NCBI GenBank assembly: GCA_902470915.1
Contig: CABRIB010000094.1
Coordinates: 1 to 7,022, forward strand
DNA: 7,022 nt
Source of the DNA: an uncultured Collinsella sp.
Lineage (GTDB): Bacteria; Actinomycetota; Coriobacteriia; Coriobacteriales; Coriobacteriaceae
Direction: 5' to 3'
Position numbers and translations under genes: made by a program. Each line of letters opens with the position of its first letter. Within the stretch, counting starts at the first letter, position 1. Positions 1 through 5,797 of this stretch are shown here, one piece after another. The notes below the pieces were generated by a model. It saw nothing but the letters and a program-made list of their open reading frames with translations, did not search any database and had not been told where the DNA came from.

Positions 1-46
1 AGATAGGAGTCCGTCTCGTGGGCTCGGAGATGTGTATAAGAGACAG
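1..46 (+). other. Illumina Nextera i7-side adapter (artificial sequence)
   Basis: This is not genomic DNA. Bases 28-46 are the 19-base Tn5 mosaic end AGATGTGTATAAGAGACAG. Bases 13-27 are the Nextera Read 2 tail GTCTCGTGGGCTCGG. Bases 1-4 (AGAT) match the end of the P7 primer, and bases 5-12 (AGGAGTCC) match, from memory, the adapter-strand form of Nextera i7 index N705. Genomic sequence starts at 47. Any reading frame entering this stretch is an artefact. Confidence 0.98.
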
Positions 47-224
47 ACTTAAGGCCATCATAGAAACCCACCGTGGAAAGCTCGCAGAAGTTCGCGACAT
101 GAATGGGAGCGCCCTCACCGTCAAACTTGACCTTGATGGTACCCTTCGACGTCTCGATAACGGCGCACTCGTCGCCGGCAAGCTGATACTCGGGCGTGTA
201 GAGCTCTTTCTTAAAACCAAACAT
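47..224 (-). CDS. Cyclophilin-type peptidyl-prolyl cis-trans isomerase, 5' part only
   Basis: This is the N-terminal part (59 codons) of a cyclophilin-family peptidyl-prolyl isomerase, which catalyses cis-trans isomerisation of X-Pro bonds during protein folding. The protein opens MFGFKKELYTPEY; the domain then begins with AVIETSKGTIKVKF, and the segment AP-HVANF-ELSTVGFYDGLK is the classic cyclophilin beta1-beta2-helix region just before the catalytic F-H-R motif. That motif and the rest of the gene lie beyond the adapter junction at 46/47, so catalytic residues cannot be checked. The ATG at 224-222 is preceded by a good Shine-Dalgarno (GAGGAAGGA) and by a strong promoter at 264-293. No signal peptide is visible, so it is probably cytosolic. 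The family call is firm; the exact subfamily is not determinable. Confidence 0.88.
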
Positions 225-263
225 GTGGTTCCTTCCTCGTGCGTTTAAAGCATATTTGTACGA

Positions 264-293
264 ATTGTAGCAATAAGCATGCGCTTACATCAA
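264..293 (-). promoter_or_regulatory. Promoter of the cyclophilin gene (extended -10)
   Basis: On the minus strand, the -35 is TTGATG (288-293) and the -10 is TACAAT (264-269), 18 bp apart. A TGC triplet directly before the -10 makes it an extended -10. The start site would fall near 257, giving a leader of about 33 nt with the Shine-Dalgarno. An inverted repeat TAAGC-N4-GCTTA (274-287) lies in the spacer and could be an operator, though its arms are short. Confidence 0.6.
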
Positions 294-331
294 TTGCGCA
301 CGTAGGTTATGCCGACTATGGCGAACTAATT

Positions 332-1474
332 TTAGGAACGCTGCTGCGGCTTCCAGGAGCCCACATTGGCGTCGTACTGGTTCAGCGCGCTGTTGCCGCC
401 CTGCGCGATGGGCGCCAGGATCTCGCTTTGGTGGGAACTCATCGACTCACCATCAGGAATGGCCAGCGAGATATCCCAGCTCTGGCAGATCACGTCGACA
501 CGCTCGTACATCCACTCGGCAAGCTGCTTTAAGTGGGCGATGTCGTCCGCATAGACCGTATCGTCCTGATACTTAAGGTTGTTGAGCTCATCTTGCGTCT
601 TTTTGATCTGGTCGCGCAGGGCGTAGGCACTCTGCGACAGCTCCTGACGGGTGGACAGCGGCGTTCGGAGATAACCGTTGTTAAAGGAATCGATGACCTC
701 GCCGATCTGGTCCTCGTCACCGTAGGACACGATGGTCTGATACAGACCGTCGAGCCTGGTATAGAGCTGATCATCGGTCAGCACGGTTTCTTCCTGGACC
801 ACCTCGGCAGAATCGTCTTGCTTGGTATCGTCCTCAGTCGCCTCGCCCTTTTGGCGCGTGGGGAAGGTCGTCTGCGCAGCCTGGCCAAACTGGTCGTAGA
901 AGGCAGGCATGACACCCATGGGATCGGCCGTCACGAACCAATAGGCACCGCCGCAAACGACGGCAAGGACCGCGATGACGATGAGCGGCTTGGGGATATG
1001 ACGCTTGTGCTTGTGATAGGCGTCCTCGTCGGGATGCACCTTGCGCTTGGGTTTTTGAGCATCGTCATGCAGGGAAACGGGCGTGGGAATATCGACCTTG
1101 GGGATACCGAAATCCTTATCGAAAGCCGGCAGCACACAGGTCTCATTGGGGTCGGCGGCGTCCGAAAGCACCGCAGCGGCAGAGGCCGGCGCATGCGGCA
1201 CCTCGGTATCGATCTGCTCTTGCGTTAGGCGCGGAAAGCCTGCCGTGCGGCCCGCAGCAAGGTCGGATGCGGCCGCGTCCTCGGAGAGGATACCCGGAGC
1301 GGGGCGTCCGCATTTGGGACACGTACGATCATGCGGAGAAAGACGGGCACCGCAGCCCTCGCAGAACACGAACTCGGTGTGCTCGGGACCATCGCCCGGA
1401 CCCACATAGGCGTTGCAGTAGGGACAAAACGAGGCGCCGTCCTCGATAGTCTTAAGGCAATGCGGGCAGATCAC
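332..1474 (-). CDS. Membrane-anchored double zinc-ribbon protein, function unknown
   Basis: The protein has 380 residues from the GTG at 1474-1472. Two zinc ribbons sit at the N-terminus: CPHC (Cys3, Cys6) with CPYC (Cys17, Cys20), and CEGC (Cys38, Cys41) with CPKC (Cys52, Cys55). A low-complexity acidic/Ala/Pro linker runs to about residue 140, then a Lys/Arg/His-rich stretch, then one membrane helix at about 162-181 (PLIVIAVLAVVCGGAYWF). The remaining 200 residues begin with an acidic linker and become helical. The basic residues before the helix put the ribbons in the cytosol and the C-terminal domain outside. The frame stays open up to a TTG at 1504, but GTG is preferred. It gives the usual zinc-ribbon opening M-I-C-P-H-C, has an AGAGGA site 4-5 bases upstream, and TTG has no ribosome site and lies almost at the predicted transcript start. 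The C-terminal domain is not one I recognise. It follows the ATPase gene on the same strand but is separated from it by the long inverted repeat. Confidence 0.82.
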   Translation of the reverse strand: MICPHCLKTIEDGASFCPYCNAYVGPGDGPEHTEFVFCEGCGARLSPHDRTCPKCGRPAPGILSEDAAASDLAAGRTAGFPRLTQEQIDTEVPHAPASAAAVLSDAADPNETCVLPAFDKDFGIPKVDIPTPVSLHDDAQKPKRKVHPDEDAYHKHKRHIPKPLIVIAVLAVVCGGAYWFVTADPMGVMPAFYDQFGQAAQTTFPTRQKGEATEDDTKQDDSAEVVQEETVLTDDQLYTRLDGLYQTIVSYGDEDQIGEVIDSFNNGYLRTPLSTRQELSQSAYALRDQIKKTQDELNNLKYQDDTVYADDIAHLKQLAEWMYERVDVICQSWDISLAIPDGESMSSHQSEILAPIAQGGNSALNQYDANVGSWKPQQRS

Positions 1475-1478
1475 GGCA

Positions 1479-1487
1479 TCCTCTTTT
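1479..1487 (-). promoter_or_regulatory. Ribosome binding site deciding the GTG start of the zinc-ribbon gene
   Basis: On the minus strand the sequence reads AAAAGAGGA, with AGAGG 5 bases before the GTG at 1474. The alternative TTG start 30 bases upstream is preceded by AACCTCGA, with no purine-rich site. This favours the shorter protein. Confidence 0.55.
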
Positions 1488-1514
1488 CGAAGCAATTCAA
1501 ACAATCGAGGTTAG

Positions 1515-1523
1515 AGCATAACA
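1515..1523 (-). promoter_or_regulatory. Possible extended -10 promoter of the zinc-ribbon gene
   Basis: The minus strand reads TGTTATGCT, a TGn triplet followed by TATGCT (4 of 6 matches to TATAAT). No good -35 sits 16-18 bp upstream. A start site near 1508 would leave about 33 nt before the GTG start. The element lies between the long inverted repeat and the gene, consistent with separate transcription from the ATPase gene. Confidence 0.35.
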
Positions 1524-1561
1524 TCGCCACGGCCCCACAGGAACAAGGCACCAATTCAACA

Positions 1562-1683
1562 TCGCAGGGTAGCTAATTTGGGACGGGGCTTTTTTAGCTG
1601 CCCTGGCCGTCAATCGACCAAACCGATCGCGTTGTCAGCCGGGGCAGCTAAAAAAGCCCCGTCCCAAATTAGCTACCCTGTGA
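1562..1683. repeat. Long inverted repeat, two perfect 39-bp arms, MITE- or REP-like
   Basis: The arms at 1565-1603 and 1642-1680 are exact reverse complements over 39 bases, starting CAGGGTAGCTAATTTGGGAC. Pairing extends outward through G-T, C-G and T-A (1562-1564 with 1681-1683) and inward through one wobble and three more pairs. This leaves a loop of about 30 nt. Each arm also contains a small self-complementary unit, GGGGC-(TTTTTTAGCT)-GCCCC. The element begins 7 bases after the ATPase stop codon. It codes for nothing, I see no flanking target-site duplication, and the full stem has no U-run after it on either strand, so it is not a textbook terminator. It could be a miniature inverted-repeat transposable element, a dispersed REP/BIME-type repeat, or a transcript-end stabiliser. 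The structure is certain; the identity is open. Confidence 0.85.
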
Positions 1684-1690
1684 GGTGTGG

Positions 1691-4414
1691 TTACTTCTTC
1701 TTTTTGCTTGGCATCGATACTTTGATGCCTTGGGCGGACTTGGTCACGCGAGAGCGTTTGGCTCCGGCACTCTTCTTTTTCTTGGGCTGGGCCTGGGCCA
1801 CGCCCTCGAGTGCACGGGCCTCGGCCTCGCGAGCGGTGCGATCTTCGCGGCGCTGCGCCATGTCGGCGGCGACGCGCTTGGCAAAACGCTCGGCCGTCGA
1901 ACCCGTCGAGCTCACCTTGCCGCCACCGCGACCCAGGTGGACGCGCACACCACGGCCAAAACCAGTTGCGGCATGACGACGACGCGGCTTGAGCGAATCC
2001 ATCATCGTGGCGAGCTTAAAGAACACCGAGCAGGTAAAGACCACGATAACAGCCAAGATAACCATCTGGCCCATCGACAGGTTGGCAATGGACAGCAGCT
2101 CCGGGAATCCGATAACGCCCACCAGGATGCCGGCGACTACAAACACAAAGAGCACAACACGTAAGGGCGTAAGAGGCTGCGAGATGCGCCAGATCAGGCT
2201 GACGCTCGCCGCGCACGACGTAAGCAGGCACATCGTAGACAGCGTGAGCTGGCTAAAGCCAAACACGCGCGCCACAAAGATATCGAGCGCCGCAGCCAAA
2301 ATGACCGCAATCGACGCCGGCAGTGCCCGCTTGAGTACGTTCGTCAAAAACGCACCCTTCACGCGAGCATTGTTGGGCTCCAGGCCCAACACAAAGCCCG
2401 GCGCGCCGATGCAGAAGAAGTTGATGAGCGTCATCTGGATGGGCTCGAAGGGGTACGGCGGCAGCGCGATGCACAGCGCCGCCAGGCCCATCGAGAACAG
2501 CGTCTTGGTCAGGAACAGTGAGGCCGAACGCTGCAGGTTGTTGATGGAGCGACGGCCCTCGGCCACCACGGCGGGCATCGAGGCAAAGTCGTTGTCGACG
2601 AGTACGATCTCGGCCACGTTGCGCGCGGCATCGGAGCCGGCCGCCATGGCCACGGAGCAGTCGGCCTCCTTGAGCGCCAGCACGTCGTTGACGCCGTCGC
2701 CCGTCATGGCCACGGTGTGCTCGCGGCGCTTGAGCGCCTGTACAAGCTCGCGCTTCTGCTGCGGGGTCACACGACCAAAGACATGGTAGCGGTCCACTGC
2801 GGCATCAAGCTTGGCAGGCGTATCGAGCGTCGTGGCGTCCACATAAGCGTCCGCCCCCGGCACGCCCACCACGCGCGCGATCGACGACACCGTACGCGGG
2901 TCGTCGCCACTGATCACGTTGAGGGTCACACCCTGCTCGTTAAAGTAGCCGATGGTCTCGGCCGCCGAGGTACGGATCTCGTCGCGGATGGTCACAAAGC
3001 CCACGGGCTCGGCCTCGCCCACCATATCGCCATCGGGCGTAAAGCCGTCCACGCGCGCCACCACGAGCACGCGGCAGGTATCGGCAAGCTCGGCGACACG
3101 GTTCTCGACCTGCGGAAACACACGATCAGAGAGCACAAACTGCGCCGCACCCATCACATAGGAGCCCTGCGCAAACGACGCGCCGCTCCACTTTTTGGAG
3201 GACGAGAACGGAATGACCGACAGCGGCTCAGACACCTCGACCGGGCGATCGGCGTAATAGTTGAGCAGCGCCTGGCAGGTCTCGTTGGCATCGGCCGAAG
3301 TCGCACGCGCGACGTTAGCCAGCGCAAAATCGAGCACCGTGGTATCGGCGGGAACGACCGCCTCGTCCGAGCCGGCGCCCAGGCTCACGCCCTCAACCGG
3401 CAGCGGATACGTGCCCTCGACCTCCATGCGGCCCGACGTGATGGTGCCCGTCTTGTCCAGGCACAGCACGTCGACGCGAGCGAGCGTCTCGATGCAGTAG
3501 AGCTGCTGCGCCAGCACCTTGCGGCGGGCCAGGCGCACCGTGGCGATGGCGAGCACCGACGAGGTCAGCAGCACCAGGCCTTGCGGGATCATGCCCAGCA
3601 GGGCGCCCACCGTGGACAACAGCGCCGACGAAGGCACATGACCAGCAAACAGCTCGGAGAAGCACCACGAAAGCGCGCTATCACCCGGAGTTCCCGCGGC
3701 ATCCCACAGCTCGCTCACACTCGAGGCAAACAACGCCAAACCGAGCGGGATCATGATGATGCTCGCAAAGCGCACGATGGCGTTCAGCGCGTTCATGATC
3801 TCGGAATTGACCTTTTTGACGTATTTGGCCTCGTTATTAATTTTGGCCACGTAGTTGTCGGCGCCGACATGGATCACGCGGGCGCGCAGCAGGCCCGAAT
3901 CGATAAAGCTGCCGCTCATGAGCTCGGAACCGGGCTGTTTCTTAATAAGGTCGCTCTCGCCCGTCAGCAGGCTCTCGTTCACGAGTGCCTCGCCCGAAAC
4001 CACCACGGCGTCAGCGGGAATCTGGTCGCCGCGCCCCAGGCGGATGATGTCGTCGAGCACGATCTGGTCCAAGTCGAGCTCCACCTCGGCACCGTCGCGC
4101 ACCGCGATGGCCTTCTTAGAGGTCAGCAGCGTGAGCTTATCGACCATCTTCTTGGACCGCATGGATTGAATGACGCCAATAGCGGTATTGAGGAACACCA
4201 CAAACAGGAACGTCAGGTTCTTAAACGAACCGGTCAAAATGACCAGGAACGCCAAGATCACGTTGATCAAATTGAACAGCGTGCAGAGGTTCTCGATGAT
4301 GAGCTCTTTGACCGACTTGGTCTTGAGCTCCATGTTGCGGTTGATCTTACCGGCGGCGATGCGCTCCTCAACCTCGGCGGTCGAGAGTCCGCGCTCGATA
4401 TCCGTTGCTGCCAT
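1691..4414 (-). CDS. P-type cation-transporting ATPase (HAD-IC family, CtpE-like) with basic C-terminal tail
   Basis: This is an integral-membrane pump (907 residues from the ATG at 4414) that uses ATP to move a cation. All P-type landmarks are intact: actuator loop TGES (151-154), IPQGL in helix M4 (276-280), phosphorylation motif DKTGT with aspartate 320, KKWSG in the nucleotide-binding domain (407-411), ISGDD (501-505) and hinge TGDGVND (571-577). About ten membrane helices fit: two near 43-83, M3/M4 near 211-231 and 263-291, six between 631 and 801. The M4 sequence MIPQGLVLLTS and M6 NFFCIGAPGFVLGLEPN recall mycobacterial CtpE, reported as a Ca2+ transporter; the ion here is inferred only. 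There is no N-terminal heavy-metal domain. After the last helix comes a tail of about 105 residues, rich in Lys/Arg and ending KKKK, which is longer than I expect for the family. The frame opens at a GTG (4429), followed by an ATG (4426). I chose ATG 4414 because only it has a purine stretch (GGGA) at a plausible distance, and the site is weak. Confidence 0.93.
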   Translation of the reverse strand: MAATDIERGLSTAEVEERIAAGKINRNMELKTKSVKELIIENLCTLFNLINVILAFLVILTGSFKNLTFLFVVFLNTAIGVIQSMRSKKMVDKLTLLTSKKAIAVRDGAEVELDLDQIVLDDIIRLGRGDQIPADAVVVSGEALVNESLLTGESDLIKKQPGSELMSGSFIDSGLLRARVIHVGADNYVAKINNEAKYVKKVNSEIMNALNAIVRFASIIMIPLGLALFASSVSELWDAAGTPGDSALSWCFSELFAGHVPSSALLSTVGALLGMIPQGLVLLTSSVLAIATVRLARRKVLAQQLYCIETLARVDVLCLDKTGTITSGRMEVEGTYPLPVEGVSLGAGSDEAVVPADTTVLDFALANVARATSADANETCQALLNYYADRPVEVSEPLSVIPFSSSKKWSGASFAQGSYVMGAAQFVLSDRVFPQVENRVAELADTCRVLVVARVDGFTPDGDMVGEAEPVGFVTIRDEIRTSAAETIGYFNEQGVTLNVISGDDPRTVSSIARVVGVPGADAYVDATTLDTPAKLDAAVDRYHVFGRVTPQQKRELVQALKRREHTVAMTGDGVNDVLALKEADCSVAMAAGSDAARNVAEIVLVDNDFASMPAVVAEGRRSINNLQRSASLFLTKTLFSMGLAALCIALPPYPFEPIQMTLINFFCIGAPGFVLGLEPNNARVKGAFLTNVLKRALPASIAVILAAALDIFVARVFGFSQLTLSTMCLLTSCAASVSLIWRISQPLTPLRVVLFVFVVAGILVGVIGFPELLSIANLSMGQMVILAVIVVFTCSVFFKLATMMDSLKPRRRHAATGFGRGVRVHLGRGGGKVSSTGSTAERFAKRVAADMAQRREDRTAREAEARALEGVAQAQPKKKKSAGAKRSRVTKSAQGIKVSMPSKKKK

Positions 4415-4437
4415 ACCACGTCCCATCACGTCGCGTC

Positions 4438-4443
4438 GGTATA
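4438..4443 (-). promoter_or_regulatory. Possible -10 box of the ATPase gene inside the tRNA terminator tail
   Basis: The minus strand reads TATACC directly after the U-run of the tRNA terminator, with no recognisable -35 (that position falls in the terminator stem). If used, transcription would start near 4431, giving an almost leaderless transcript for the upstream start codons or a 17-nt leader for ATG 4414. Read-through from the tRNA gene is the alternative. Confidence 0.25.
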
Positions 4444-4479
4444 AGAAAAACCGCCCGGACCATGCGAGGTTCGGACGGT
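4441..4479 (-). terminator. Intrinsic terminator of the tRNA-Arg gene
   Basis: On the minus strand, a 12-position stem (ACCGTCCGAACC with GGTCCGGGCGGT, including one G-U wobble and one A-C mismatch) encloses the loop TCGCAT. It is followed by TTTTTCTTAT. It lies 11 bases after the tRNA 3' end and 12-26 bases before the possible ATPase start codons. Confidence 0.85.
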
Positions 4480-4490
4480 CTTACGTTCGA

Positions 4491-4567
4491 TGGTGCCCCA
4501 TGTTGGATTCGAACCAACGGCCTTCTGCTCCGGAGGCAGACGCTCTAATCCCCTGAGCTAATAGGGC
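4491..4567 (-). tRNA. tRNA-Arg, anticodon CCG
   Basis: The 77-nt gene folds into a full cloverleaf. The acceptor stem GCCCTAT pairs with ATGGGGC (one T-G wobble). The D arm is GCTC/GAGC, and the anticodon stem TCTGC/GCAGA holds the loop CTCCGGA with anticodon CCG, reading codon CGG. The variable loop is 5 nt, and the T arm GTTGG/CCAAC has the loop TTCGAAT. The discriminator base is A and the terminal CCA is encoded (4491-4493). It is a single-gene unit with its own promoter and terminator, transcribed divergently from the aro operon. Confidence 0.97.
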
Positions 4568-4578
4568 CAACGTTTGGC

Positions 4579-4608
4579 ATTATACCCAAGTGCACCACGG
4601 GCTAACAA
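4579..4608 (-). promoter_or_regulatory. Promoter of tRNA-Arg
   Basis: On the minus strand, the -10 is a perfect TATAAT (4579-4584) and the -35 is TTGTTA (4603-4608), with an 18-bp spacer. The predicted start, near 4572, is about 5 bases before the mature tRNA 5' end. The A/T-rich run just upstream of the -35 (4609-4625) resembles an UP element, as expected for a stable-RNA gene. Confidence 0.8.
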
Positions 4609-4643
4609 AATAAAAGAAAAAGCTTTGCAATTCCGAGGAAGAC

Positions 4644-4775
4644 GTGGCGCAACGGCCCACTTTAGAAGGCAAAAGCAAGTCAGATAGTATAAACTCTCAT
4701 GCACCATATATACACGGCTCGCATTGCGGGCCGTTTTTGCAAAAGTTATCCATCGAGGTGAGAGGCACACCATGA
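4644..4775 (+). CDS. Possible 43-codon leader ORF overlapping the aroF start
   Basis: A GTG start at 4644 has a GAGGAAG site 2-5 bases upstream. It opens 43 codons (beginning MAQRPTLEGK) ending in a TGA that overlaps the aroF ATG as ATGA. The frame runs through the terminator at 4714-4738. It carries Tyr (TAT, 4707-4709) just before the hairpin and Phe (TTT) at its 3' edge, but is not rich in aromatic residues. Codons such as TTA, ATA and AGA are unlike the neighbouring genes, so an ordinary protein is unlikely. It would also need a promoter upstream of about 4630, and I cannot identify one. A regulatory leader or chance are both possible. Confidence 0.25.
   Translation: MAQRPTLEGKSKSDSINSHAPYIHGSHCGPFLQKLSIEVRGTP
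4662..4690 (+). promoter_or_regulatory. Candidate promoter of the aroF-tyrA-aroB operon
   Basis: The -35 is TTAGAA (4662-4667) and the -10 is TAGTAT (4685-4690), with a 17-bp spacer. TATAAA at 4688-4693 is an alternative -10. Either places the transcript start near 4697-4699, upstream of the terminator hairpin. Match quality is moderate. Confidence 0.45.
4699..4761 (+). other. Alternative short leader ORF (20 codons), possibly leaderless
   Basis: An ATG at 4699 sits at the predicted transcript start and has no ribosome binding site, so it would be translated leaderless. It begins MHHIYTARIA and stops at a TGA (4759-4761) touching the aroF ribosome binding site. The Tyr codon TAC (4711-4713) lies immediately before the first base of the terminator stem. 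It competes with the 43-codon frame as a leader candidate; at most one is likely to matter. Confidence 0.25.
4714..4738 (+). terminator. Intrinsic terminator in the aroF leader (candidate attenuator)
   Basis: A 9-bp stem, ACGGCTCGC with GCGGGCCGT (one T-G wobble), has the triloop ATT and is followed directly by a T-run (4734-4738). It is oriented only for plus-strand transcription: the reverse strand has no T-run. No plus-strand gene ends upstream, so it can only act on the aroF transcript itself. The 3' arm (4728-4735) is also perfectly complementary over 8 bases to 4651-4658, a possible antiterminator if the transcript starts that far upstream. Confidence 0.75.
4761..4765 (+). promoter_or_regulatory. 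Ribosome binding site deciding the aroF start
   Basis: AGAGG lies 6 bases before the ATG at 4772. The frame is open back to a TTG at 4724, but that codon lies inside the terminator hairpin and has no such site. Confidence 0.75.
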
Positions 4776-5794
4776 TTGCAATTTTAAAGCAGAGCGCCAG
4801 CGACGAGGCCGTCGGCCATATCGTCAGCTGGATTGAGAAAAAGGGCCTGAAGACCGATGTCTCGCGCGGCGAGAATGAAACGATCATCGGCCTGGTGGGC
4901 GATACGACCAAGATCGACCCGTTCCTGCTCGAGTCCATGGATGTCGTCGAGCGCGTGCAGCGCGTCTCCGAGCCGTTCAAGCGCGCCAACCGCAAGTTCC
5001 ACCCCGAGGACTCCGTCATCGACTGCGGCCACGGCGTCAAGATCGGCGGCGATCAGTTCCAGGTCATCGCCGGCCCGTGCTCCGTCGAGGGCGAGAACCT
5101 CATCCGCATCGCACGCCGCGTGAAGGCCGCCGGCGCCACGATGCTACGCGGTGGCGCCTACAAGCCCCGCACCTCCCCCTACGCCTACCAGGGCATGGGT
5201 CCCGCCGGCCTCGATCTGCTGTGCGAGGCGTCTGCCGAGCTCGACATGCCGATCGTCACCGAGATCATGGACCCGCGCGACGTGCAGGTCTTCTTGGACA
5301 AGAAGATTGACGTCATGCAGATCGGCGCCCGCAACGCCCAGAACTTCCCCCTGCTCAAGGAGGTCGGCAAGACCAAGACCCCGATCCTGCTCAAGCGCGG
5401 CATGTCCGGCACGATCGATGAGCTGCTTATGGCCGCCGAGTACATCATGAGCGAGGGCAACGACAACGTCATCCTGTGCGAGCGCGGCATCCGCACCTTC
5501 GAGACCCGCACCCGTAACACCTTCGACCTCAACGCCGTGCCGGTGCTGCACCACCTGTCACACCTGCCTGTCGTTGCCGACCCCAGCCACGCCACCGGCT
5601 ACACCCGCTACGTCGAGCCCATGGCGCTCGCTGCGACCGCCTGCGGTGCCAACGGCCTGGAGATCGAGGTCCACGACGAGCCGAGCCGCGCCTGGTCCGA
5701 CGGCGCCCAGGCCCTCACCCCCGATCAATTCGACGACACCATGCGCCGCATCCGCGCCATCCGCGAGGTTGTCTGCCAAGAGACCATGGAGTAA
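4772..5794 (+). CDS. aroF: 3-deoxy-7-phosphoheptulonate (DAHP) synthase, type I beta with N-terminal ferredoxin-like domain
   Basis: AroF condenses phosphoenolpyruvate and erythrose 4-phosphate to DAHP, the first committed step of the shikimate pathway, in the cytosol. The 340 residues match the Thermotoga maritima type (338). Residues 1-66 form a small ferredoxin-like domain, which in that enzyme mediates tyrosine feedback inhibition. The TIM barrel follows, with GPCSVE (101-106), LRGGAYKPRTSPYAYQG (125-141), LLKRGMSGT (206-214) and PSHATG (271-276). The metal ligands predicted from the family are Cys103, His273, Glu299 and Asp310, each one position later than I recall for T. maritima; all are present, so the enzyme looks intact. 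It is the first gene of aroF-tyrA-aroB; tyrA starts 3 bases after its stop. Expression is likely governed by the leader terminator at 4714-4738. Confidence 0.97.
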   Translation: MIAILKQSASDEAVGHIVSWIEKKGLKTDVSRGENETIIGLVGDTTKIDPFLLESMDVVERVQRVSEPFKRANRKFHPEDSVIDCGHGVKIGGDQFQVIAGPCSVEGENLIRIARRVKAAGATMLRGGAYKPRTSPYAYQGMGPAGLDLLCEASAELDMPIVTEIMDPRDVQVFLDKKIDVMQIGARNAQNFPLLKEVGKTKTPILLKRGMSGTIDELLMAAEYIMSEGNDNVILCERGIRTFETRTRNTFDLNAVPVLHHLSHLPVVADPSHATGYTRYVEPMALAATACGANGLEIEVHDEPSRAWSDGAQALTPDQFDDTMRRIRAIREVVCQETME

Positions 5795-5797
5795 ACC

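Noticed and set aside
18..248. Plus-strand frame of 76 codons beginning MGSEMCIRDR
   Set aside because: Its first residues are translated Nextera adapter and the rest is antisense to the cyclophilin gene.
533..1228. Plus-strand frame of 231 codons opposite the zinc-ribbon gene
   Set aside because: It has no domain and no ribosome binding site; the minus-strand frame has eight correctly spaced zinc-ribbon cysteines.
1475..1504. TTG start extending the zinc-ribbon protein by 10 residues
   Set aside because: There is no ribosome binding site, it sits almost at the predicted transcript start, and the GTG at 1474 gives a typical zinc-ribbon N-terminus with a good site.
1565..1680. Long inverted repeat as an ordinary intrinsic terminator
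   Set aside because: The stem is far too long and the U-runs lie inside the arms rather than after the completed stem, on both strands. It is kept as a repeat of unknown role.
2717..4444. Plus-strand open frame of 575 codons opposite the ATPase
   Set aside because: It is very rich in His, Arg and Ala, typical of the antisense of a GC-rich gene, and has no recognisable domain. The minus-strand frame has every P-type ATPase motif.
4568..4771. T-box riboswitch in front of aroF
   Set aside because: The region is too short for a full T-box and lacks its conserved antiterminator bulge sequence. The terminator alone is supported.
4724..4771. Upstream TTG start extending AroF by 16 residues
   Set aside because: The TTG lies within the terminator hairpin and has no ribosome site. 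ATG 4772 has AGAGG at 6 bases and gives the family's usual length.
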